DNA from: Streptococcus oralis
GTDB lineage: Bacteria; Bacillota; Bacilli; Lactobacillales; Streptococcaceae
Direction: 5' to 3'
NCBI RefSeq assembly: GCF_024399415.1
Contig: NZ_CP029257.1
Location: 1,697,501 to 1,761,500 of the forward strand
Length of the DNA stretch: 64,000 nucleotides
Made by a program: the position numbers and the translations under genes. Positions 29,857-39,800 of the stretch are shown in pieces. Numbering within the stretch: the first letter of the stretch is position 1; each line of letters begins with the position of its first letter. The notes under the pieces are model-generated. The model was not told the DNA's origin. It ran no database searches and was given only the letters and a program-made list of their open reading frames with translations.

Positions 29857-29888
29857 TACACTTTTGAGAGACCAAAAGTAAAAAGTAC
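29857..29888 (-). promoter_or_regulatory. Stem-loop in the rpsL leader
   Basis: ACTTTTG pairs with CAAAAGT around a six-base loop. GTAC/GTAC forms an outer helix past an A-rich bulge. It starts about ten bases into the transcript and could be a ribosomal-protein autoregulation site; no known consensus is matched. Confidence 0.5.
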
Positions 29889-29896
29889 CGTCTATT

Positions 29897-29926
29897 ATTG
29901 TAACACATTTTTTCTATCCTTGTCAA
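29897..29926 (-). promoter_or_regulatory. rpsL-rpsG promoter
   Basis: Consensus TTGACA (29921-29926), 18 bases and TACAAT (29897-29902) preceded by TGT. Confidence 0.85.
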
Positions 29927-29990
29927 TATTTTTTCGTTTTTATTCTGATCTTTTAACTCTTTGACACTAGCTTTCACCGCTTTTCTAAAC

Positions 29991-30023
29991 CAGAAAAGGA
30001 GGCGATTTACCTCCTCCTTTCTA
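29991..30023 (-). terminator. Terminator of the two-component/ABC operon
   Basis: GAAAGGAGG pairs with CCTCCTTTTC on the minus strand, ending in a short T run. Confidence 0.65.
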
Positions 30024-30077
30024 GTATGGATTTCCTTTGATTCAAGTTATCGTTTCGGAATTTTTTAACCCTTCTTA

Positions 30078-31776
<1,699 letters not shown>

Positions 31777-31780
31777 AGAT

Positions 31781-32515
31781 TTATTTTACCTCAATCCGTT
31801 TTTTCAGTTGAATGACCAATACACCAAAGAAAACTGTATAACCTAGTACAACCAAGGCAGCAAGAATGTTAAATTCATGGTGTTCCAAATAAGTAGAGAC
31901 GACCTGCATCAGTTGATAGGTTGGAGTCAGCTTTCCAATAGATTGAAGCCATTCTGGGAAGGAATCCAAGGGGAACCACAGTCCACCTAGGACAGCCAAA
32001 GCAATATAGGCAATATTTCCAACAACCGTCATCAGTTGAGCACTGGGTAGCAAGCTCACCAAGACACCCATACTGATAAAGACCACGCTTCCGACCAGTA
32101 ACATAACTCCGATTACCAACCAATCAAGCCAAGGCAGAGTCACTCCACGGACAAAATGGCCAACCGAAAAGACAACAATAATTGATAACAAGAAAGTCAG
32201 TAGGGTGCTGAACAGTTTTGATACATAATATTCTACCATAGATACAGGAGAATGTTGAATCAATTTTTGCCAGTTGTTTGTCTTATCAGACTCGAGTGTG
32301 CTAGGGATACTGAAAAAAGCACTTGACATGATACTAAAGAGCGTCATGGCAAAGAGATAGGCTTGAAGAGCAATTTCTGGAATGTCTGATCCTGACATCA
32401 TACCAGAGAAAATAAGGTAAAACACACTTGGAAGTCCGATGGATAGCAAGTAGTAGATGGCTTGCCGTTTCATCAGAATGATTTCCACTTTCATGAGACT
32501 TGTCATATTTTTCAT
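31781..32515 (-). CDS. ABC-2 type transporter permease
   Basis: A 244-residue integral membrane protein with about six transmembrane segments, of the ABC-2 exporter class. The start is placed at ATG 32515, seven bases after GGAG, rather than at an upstream in-frame TTG with no ribosome site. It lies between the ATPase and the kinase with gaps of only 4-12 bases. The substrate could be an antimicrobial peptide or lipid; this is inference from the family. Confidence 0.9.
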   Translation of the reverse strand: MKNMTSLMKVEIILMKRQAIYYLLSIGLPSVFYLIFSGMMSGSDIPEIALQAYLFAMTLFSIMSSAFFSIPSTLESDKTNNWQKLIQHSPVSMVEYYVSKLFSTLLTFLLSIIVVFSVGHFVRGVTLPWLDWLVIGVMLLVGSVVFISMGVLVSLLPSAQLMTVVGNIAYIALAVLGGLWFPLDSFPEWLQSIGKLTPTYQLMQVVSTYLEHHEFNILAALVVLGYTVFFGVLVIQLKKRIEVK

Positions 32516-32527
32516 CGTCAATCTCCT

Positions 32528-33403
32528 TTAGTCTTGAGTCGTTTCGAAGATACTGTCTAAGAGAGTTCGATTGCGAACTTCAATTTCTTCGATCATGCAG
32601 CCCTGTTCTTGCAAGACTTTCCATACCTGGCTGGCTTCTTTGGTTGTGAAGGAAAGAGCATTTTGCTTGATTTCAAGCTCTTGAACCTGGTCCAAAGTGC
32701 TGATAACTTCCTGATAAGTTAGAGGCACGGTAAAGTGTTTTTCCTGTTCTTCACCACGCATAGCATAAGGCGTCGTATCGCGAATCAATTCTCCCTTATG
32801 GAGCACCAAAATGCGGTCAGCCGTATGTTCTACCTCTTCGATATAGTGAGAAGAATAGACAATGGTGACACCATTTTTCTTTAACCGATTGACAATTTCC
32901 CAAAAATGCTGACGTGTCGAGGTATCCATGGCAGCAGTTGGTTCGTCCAAAAATAGAATTTTCGGACGACCGATTAAAGCCAACACGAAAGAGAACAAAC
33001 GTTTTTGCCCACCAGACAACTTGCCCGCCAGCTGATTTTTCTGTTTGTCCGAAAATCTCAGCAAGTCATCAATTTCTTGATTGGAGAGACTGTTTGGATA
33101 GATTGATTGAAAGAAGGATAAGAGTTCTTTCACTTTCAAGTCTTGAACCACCGTATTTTCTTGAGGTAAGATAGAAATAAGCTGCTTTAATCGAGGATCT
33201 GTTGGTGCAAAGCCTTGAATAGCTATCTGACCTGAGCTCACGAACTTGTCGCCCAAGAGGCAATCAATCAAGGTCGTCTTACCTGCTCCGTTAGGTCCGA
33301 TCAAGGCGACACATTCACCATCGTTGATTTCAAAGGAGATGTTCCGCAAGATCTCCTTGTCTTTTATTTTCTTACTCAATTTCTCAACTTTAATCACAGT
33401 CAT
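32528..33403 (-). CDS. ABC transporter ATP-binding protein
   Basis: A 291-residue ATPase. Walker A is GPNGAGKTTLIDCLLG (about 36-51), the signature LSGGQKRLFSFVLAL, Walker B ILFLDEPTAAMD, and the switch His in YSSHYIEE. The C-terminal 70 residues are an extension typical of DrrA/CcmA-like exporters. The start overlaps the end of the preceding small membrane gene by 14 bases and has an AAAGGAGAA site inside it. It pairs with the ABC-2 permease that follows. Confidence 0.95.
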   Translation of the reverse strand: MTVIKVEKLSKKIKDKEILRNISFEINDGECVALIGPNGAGKTTLIDCLLGDKFVSSGQIAIQGFAPTDPRLKQLISILPQENTVVQDLKVKELLSFFQSIYPNSLSNQEIDDLLRFSDKQKNQLAGKLSGGQKRLFSFVLALIGRPKILFLDEPTAAMDTSTRQHFWEIVNRLKKNGVTIVYSSHYIEEVEHTADRILVLHKGELIRDTTPYAMRGEEQEKHFTVPLTYQEVISTLDQVQELEIKQNALSFTTKEASQVWKVLQEQGCMIEEIEVRNRTLLDSIFETTQD

Positions 33404-33584
33404 GAGATTCTCCTTTCAACCACTTCATTCCCATAGGGAAAACGACGAAAATCATAAACCCAAAACCCCAAGCACCACGAATAAATTGGCGAAGCACGGT
33501 TTGGTCAAACCAACCAGTAAACATTTCCACTAACCATACCAAGAGTGACAGGCCGATAAAGAGACAGATGATTGCTTTTTTCAT
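33390..33584 (-). CDS. Small membrane protein of the two-component operon
   Basis: A 64-residue protein with two hydrophobic segments (AIICLFIGLSLLVWLVEMF; AWGFGFMIFVVFPMGM) and a short polar tail ending HDCD. It overlaps both neighbours (four bases with the preceding gene, 14 with the ATPase gene), a sign of translational coupling. No family is recognised. It could be an accessory subunit of the exporter or of the intramembrane-sensing kinase. Confidence 0.75.
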   Translation of the reverse strand: MKKAIICLFIGLSLLVWLVEMFTGWFDQTVLRQFIRGAWGFGFMIFVVFPMGMKWLKGESHDCD

Positions 33585-33772
33585 TCCTCAAACTCCTTTT
33601 TTACATCTCTGACTAATTTCAAACCTTCTCTGACAAGCCAAGACATCATTCCAAAGCCAGCAAAGAGCTCCCAAGGAAAATGATAGAAACCCTCGTCCAA
33701 TCCTGAAAACATGAGATAGGTCATAACTCCTGCTGCTACTAAACTCACTGCGACAATCATTTTATTTTTCAT
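33581..33772 (-). CDS. Small membrane protein, first gene of the two-component operon
   Basis: A 63-residue protein. The start is placed at MKNKMIVAVSLVAAG, preceded by GGAGGAAG, not at an upstream in-frame ATG that would fall next to the -10 box. It has one clear transmembrane segment (MIVAVSLVAAGVMTYLMFSG), a second weaker one (LFAGFGMMSWLV) and a charged cytoplasmic tail (DVKKEFEE). The family is unknown. Being promoter-proximal, it would be the most abundant product of the operon. Confidence 0.75.
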   Translation of the reverse strand: MKNKMIVAVSLVAAGVMTYLMFSGLDEGFYHFPWELFAGFGMMSWLVREGLKLVRDVKKEFEE

Positions 33773-33798
33773 TTTTTCTTCCTCCATTTCATACTTCA

Positions 33799-33864
33799 AT
33801 TATAGTCCTTTGAAGTTAACTGAGCTAGATGCTTCTGTCACTAGGAAATATGACAAATGTCATA
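33799..33864 (-). promoter_or_regulatory. Activator-type promoter and palindrome of the two-component operon
   Basis: TATAAT (33799-33804) has no recognisable -35 at 17 bases (TAGCTC). The palindrome TATGACA-TT-TGTCATA (33849-33864, minus strand) is centred about 50 bases upstream of the -10. That is the geometry of a promoter switched on by a NarL-type response regulator, so positive autoregulation is likely. Confidence 0.7.
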
Positions 33865-33889
33865 AAAAAGAACCGATTTCTCGGTTCTT
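33864..33889 (-). terminator. Terminator of the giant adhesin gene
   Basis: AAGAACCGA pairs with TCGGTTCTT around GAAA, followed by TTTTTT on the minus strand. Confidence 0.93.
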
Positions 33890-33897
33890 AAAAATGA

Positions 33898-36800
33898 TTA
33901 GTCTGATTCATCGTTTCGTTTCTTTTTACCTAGCAATCCAAGTGTCATGGCACCTGCTAGGGCTGTCAGAATTCCTAGATTTTTCAAACCATCTTCTTGA
34001 CTTCCTGTATTTGGAAGTTGATTTTTTTCTACAGAGATGTTTTGGGTCAATTGATCTGGTTTCGAATCAGGTACTGAAAGTTCTTTTTTATCAGACGGCT
34101 TCACTTGCTCTGGAAGTTCTACTACTGTTGGAGTATAGAATCCTGAAATGATATTTCCATTACGGTCTTTACGGATCACTTTCACACCTTTGGCTTGTCC
34201 TACAAAGTCTGCCTCAGGGGTAAAGGTGACGGTGCCATCTGGTGAGATTACATAAGTTCCTTCACCTGGAACGACTTTTTCAGTTGTTCCATCTTCAAAG
34301 GTTGGCGGAACTGTCAGATCGACATCACCTGTAAAGTTTGGTTTACCAGTCTGAGTTTGACCTTTAAGACCTTCTGATGTCGCATCACTCACTTGTGTTT
34401 GTCCAAGGACAGTTGGTGTGTAGCGAGCAGTAACTACATTTCCATACATATCCAGACGTTTCACAACCAATCCTTTAGCTGTACCAACAAAGTCTGGTTC
34501 TGGAGTAAAGGTAATTTGACCATCTTTATCAATTGTATAGCTTCCTTCACCCGGAACAACCATAGTCGTGCTGCCATCCTCAAAGGTTGGTGGAACTGTA
34601 CTATCGATATGTCTTTCAAACGTTGGTGTTGCCACTTGTGGTTGGCCTTTTGCTCCTGTAGAAGTCGTGTCATGACCAGTAGATGGATCTACAACTGTTG
34701 GGCGATAGCTTGCAGTAACTGGAGTACCATTCTTATCCTTGCGGACAATCGTTACGCCTGTTCCTTTTCCTACAAAATTAGCTTCTGGAGTGAAGGTGAC
34801 GATGCCATCTGGTGAGATTAAGTAAGTTCCTTCACCTGGAATCACTTTTTCAGTTGTTCCATCTTCAAATGTCGCCGCCACAGTTTCATCGATTGGAACA
34901 AGCGGATTACCACCTTCAAATGTTGGCGTACCTGTTTGAACAAGACCCTTAATGTTAACTGAAGAAGTATCTTTACCAGTTGGAGTCACCTTAGTAAACT
35001 CTGGGCTGTAAGTCGCAGTAACTGGGGTGCCATTCTTATCCACACGTTTCACTGTAACTGGATCTGGGTTTCCAACAAACTGTTTGTCTGGCGTGAAAGT
35101 TACAGTTCCATTTGATGCAATCGTGTAAGTTCCTTGACCTGGAATAGACTTCTCTTTGCTTCCATCTTCGAAGGTTGGTTCAACTGTTTCATCGATTGGA
35201 ACCAGTGGATCACCACCTTGGAAGCTTGGAGTGCCTGTTTGTGGAACACCCTGAGGACCTGTGCTGGTTGCATTAGTGCTGGTTGGAACTACTTCTTTCA
35301 CTACTGCTTGGTACTTGACTGTAACAGGAGTTCCGTTGGCATCCACACGAGTCAATTCAAGTTCTGGTGTTTCACCCTTGAACTGTTTATCAGGAGTGAA
35401 GGTCACCTTACCGTCTGCGTCCACTTCGAACTTACCAACATTTGGCACTTCTTTCACAGTTGTACCATTGTCAAATAGTGGAGTTGAATCAGTTGGGAAT
35501 GGAACTGAGTCATGGCCTGGAGTGAAGGTCACTTTACCTTCTTGGACCTGTCCTTGCAGACCTTCTGTCTTATCTCCTGTACCAGTTGGTGTTACTTTCG
35601 TAAACTCTGGACTATAAGTTGCAGTGACTGGGGTGCCATTCTTATCTACGCGTTTGACTGTGACTGGAGTTGGGTTTCCAACAAACTGTTTGTCTGGAGT
35701 GAAAGTTACAGTTCCGTCTGGTGCAATCGTGTAAGTCCCTTGACCTGGAATAGACTTCTCTTTGCTTCCATCTTCGAAGGTTGGCTCAACTGCTTCATCG
35801 ATCGGAACCAGTGGGTCACCACCTTGGAAGGTTGGGGTACCTGTTTGTGGAACACCTTGAGGACCTGTGCTGGTTGCGTTAGTGCTGGTTGGAACTACTT
35901 CTTTCACCACCGCTTGGTACTTGACAGTAACAGGAGTTCCGTTGACATCCACACGAGTCAATTCAAGTTCTGGTGTTTCACCCTTGAACTGTTTATCAGG
36001 AGTGAAGGTCACCTTACCGTCTGCGTCCACTTCGAACTTACCAACATTTAGCACTTCTTTCACGGTTGTACCATTGTCAAATAGTGGAGTTGAATCAGCT
36101 GGGAATGGAACTGAGTCATGGCCTGGAGTGAAGGTCACTTTACCTTCTTGTACTTGACCTTGCAGACCCTCTGTCTTATCACCTGAACCAGTCGGAGTTA
36201 CCTTAGTAAACTCTGGACTGTAAGTCGCAGTAACTGGGGTGCCATTCTTATCTACACGTTTGACTGTGACCGGAGTTGGGTTTCCAACAAACTGCTTGTC
36301 TGGCGTGAAAGTTACAGTTCCATCTGGTGAAATCGTGTAAGTTCCTTGACCTGAAATAGATTTCTCTTTGCTACCATCTGCGAAGATTGGCTCAACTGTT
36401 TCATCGATTGGAATCAGTGAATCACCGCCTTGGAAGCTTGGAGTACCAGTTTGTGGAAGTCCTTGAGGACCTGTGCTGTTTGCGTTAGTTCCTATTGGGG
36501 TTACCTTGGTCACTGTTGGGGTATATGTCGCAGTTACCGGGGTGCCATTCTTATCTACGCGTTTGACTGTGACTGGATCTGGTTTGCCTACAAACTGCTT
36601 GTCTGGAGTGAAGGTTACTGTTCCGTCTGGCGCAATCGTGTAAGTTCCTTGACCGGGAATAGATTTCTCTTTGCTTCCATCTGCGAAGGTTGGCTCAACT
36701 GTTTCATCGATTGGAACCAGTGGGTCGCCACCTTGGAAGGTTGGGGTGCCTGTTTGAGGAACACCCTGAGGACCTGTGCTGGTTGCGTTAGTGCTAGTTG

Positions 36801-39800
36801 GAACTACTTCTTTCACCACTGCTTGGTACTTGACTGTAACAGGAGTTCCATTGGCATCCACACGAGTCAATTCAAGCTCTGGTGTTTCGCCCTTGAACTG
36901 TTTATCAGGAGTGAAGGTCACCTTACCGTCTGCGTCCACTTCGAACTTACCAACATTTGGTACTTCTTTCACAGTTGTACCATTGTCAAATAGTGGAGTC
37001 GAATCAGCTGGGAATGGAACTGAGGCATGGCCTGGAGTGAAGGTCACTTTGCCTTCTTGGACCTGACCTTGAAGTCCTTCTGTCTTATCACCTGAACCAG
37101 TTGGTGTTACTTTCGTAAACTCTGGACTGTAAGTCGCAGTGACTGGAGTGCCATTCTTATCCACACGTTTCACTGTGACTGGATCTGGGTTTCCAACAAA
37201 CTGTTTGTCTGGTGTGAAGGTCACTGTACCGTCTGGTGTAATCGTGTAGGTTCCTTGACCTGGAATAGACTTCTCTTTGCTTCCATCTTCGAAGGTTGGC
37301 TCGACTGTTTCATCGATTGGAACTAATGGGTCACCACCTTTAAACGTTGGTGTGCCGGTTTGTGGGACACCTTGAGGACCCATGCTAGTTGCGCCAGTTC
37401 CTGTTGGTGTTACCTTGGTCACTGTTGGGGTATAAGTCGCAGTGACTGAGGTACTGTTCTTATCAACTCGTTTAACTGTTACTGGATCTGGAGTTCCGAA
37501 GTATTTCTTATCCGGCGTAAAGGTAATAGATCCATCTAGGTTAATGGTATACACACCCACACCTAGAACTGTCTTCGTTGACTGACCATCTTCGAAAGTC
37601 ATTGGTTTCGTATCATCGATTGGAACCAGTGGGTCGCCACCTTGGAAAGTTGGGGCTCCTGTTTGTGGGACACCTTGAGGACCTGTGCTGGTTGCGTTAG
37701 TGCTGGTTGGAACTACTTCTTTCACCACCGCTTGGTACTTAACGGTAACTGGAGTTCCGCTAGCATCCACACGAGTCAATTCGAGCTCCGGTGTTTCACC
37801 CTTGAACTGTTTATCAGGAGTGAAGGTCACCTTACCGTCTGCGTCCACTTCGAACTTACCAACATTTGGCACTTCTTTCACAGTTGTACCATTGTCAAAT
37901 AGTGGAGTTGAATCAGCTGGGAATGGAACTGAGTCATGGCCTGGAGTGAAGGTCACTTTACCTTCTTGGACCTGACCTTGCAGACCTTCTGTCTTATCAC
38001 CTGTACCAGTTGGCGTTACTTTCTCAACAACTGGGGTATAGGTCGTTACAGCCGACTCTCCATTTTTATCCACCACTCCAACTTGAACTGGAGTTGCTGG
38101 ACCATAGAAGGCTTTCAGAGGAGTAAAAACAATTGTTTTATTTACAAGATCTAAATCGTATGTCCCTTGGTCGGCAATGGTTAGCGAAGTTACCTTTTGT
38201 CCATTCTCATCATAAAGAAAGACACTACTTTGGACTAGTTCAACGGATTTCTTTGCTCCATTAATGGTTGTTGTCCCTTTTGTAAAGTGAACCTCACTCT
38301 CGCTTGCTCTATCTGCATCAAAGTGAATCGTTGCTGCCTGCTTCTGCCCTTGAAGGCCTTTCGATTTCGCTGCACTTGCTGAAGGGACAACTGGAATCCG
38401 AATATAATACACCACCCGATACCAGGTAAATTCTTTTTCCAACTCTTCATCTCTAGGATCATCCGCGGTCAATAAATATTCATCGAGAGCTCCTTCTCCC
38501 GACATTGTGTTTGCGTCAATATCCTCTCTTGGATAATAGCCAGGAATTTCAGGAGAAATCACTTGAGACCAAGTTTGGTCTGCAGACCAGGCTGAGTATG
38601 TCACACCTGCTGTCGCATCATTTGGTTGCCGTTTCGCCAAAACCTGATCAATTCTCTTAGTTCGAGTAAACGAATGAGTCTCAACATGTTTTGGAGGGAG
38701 GAGTGATAAATCAGAATGGTTTGTTTTTTTGAGATATTCAAAATCAACCTCGCGAGTTCCACGAACAGTTTCGGTTAGTTCTGTAATCTTGTGTCTAAAC
38801 TGAAACTTGAATTGTTTTGGACTAGCCGAGTCACCAAAGGTATGATCTGTAAAATCGTTACTAATCAGTTCATATCCTGCATCTTCTAATTCCTTAATTC
38901 GACGAACAGGATCATAAGAAATTGGTCCATTAGGTTTGCCTACAACTGTGTCTACCTGTCCTAGTTGCACTTCCTTAGACGGATCATTTACATCCACAAA
39001 GGTGAAACTTGCAGATGACAGTTTGGTGGACATTTGGATTGAAACATTATTGGACTCAGTGTACTTGGAACTACCATTTGCCAGAGCCGAAGAAAGATAA
39101 GCTGTAGCACCTGAGGCAGTATCTTGCCCGATAACTGCTCCATCGATAGGAAACTGAACACTACTTCCAGCAGCAACCGGAGCAGTCGAATGCCAACGAA
39201 CTGCACGAATCTCTGACCAATCCGACACTTGATCTGCTGTGAGCCATTGTGAAGCATTAATTTCTGTAGCAGTGCCCGCAGTACGACTATATTGAACTTC
39301 CCAGCCTGAAGGTGGTGTTAAAGCTTTTGTCAAACTCACTGTAAATCCAGAACCACGATTTCTGGATTCTAGCTGTTTATCACCTTTCATCGGCAAGGAT
39401 GACAAAACATAAACGTCTGAAACCGGCTGTTTAGATGCGTTTTTATAGGTCACTCTGAAATCAATCTCATCACCAGGATAGTGCTCTTGGGTATTGTAGG
39501 CAAAGTGTTGATTTGTAGCTCTCTTCACTTCAGAGTAGACACCACTCGCTTCAGAAGCCTGTACGATCACATCGAAGTCATAAGAAACTGAATTTTTCGA
39601 GGTAACTGTAATGCCGTCAAGCTCCCCCAAGTCGTAACCATTCTGAGCTTGAACGTCAGGAAGTTCCTCATCCCAGAAAGCAATCGCTTTATAGGTATAG
39701 GTCCCATTTGGAATCGTTTTGTTTTCCAACTTCAAAAGCGTTGGAGGCATAGGGGAGTCTGGAGTCCCCTTCACTTGGGCATAGTAGAGAGTTTTCCCAG

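Noticed and set aside
34393..37975. Several long plus-strand ORFs (about 70-190 codons) inside the giant adhesin gene
   Set aside because: They recur at the repeat period of the adhesin, are rich in Trp, Cys and Ser, lack ribosome sites and are antisense shadows of the repetitive coding sequence.
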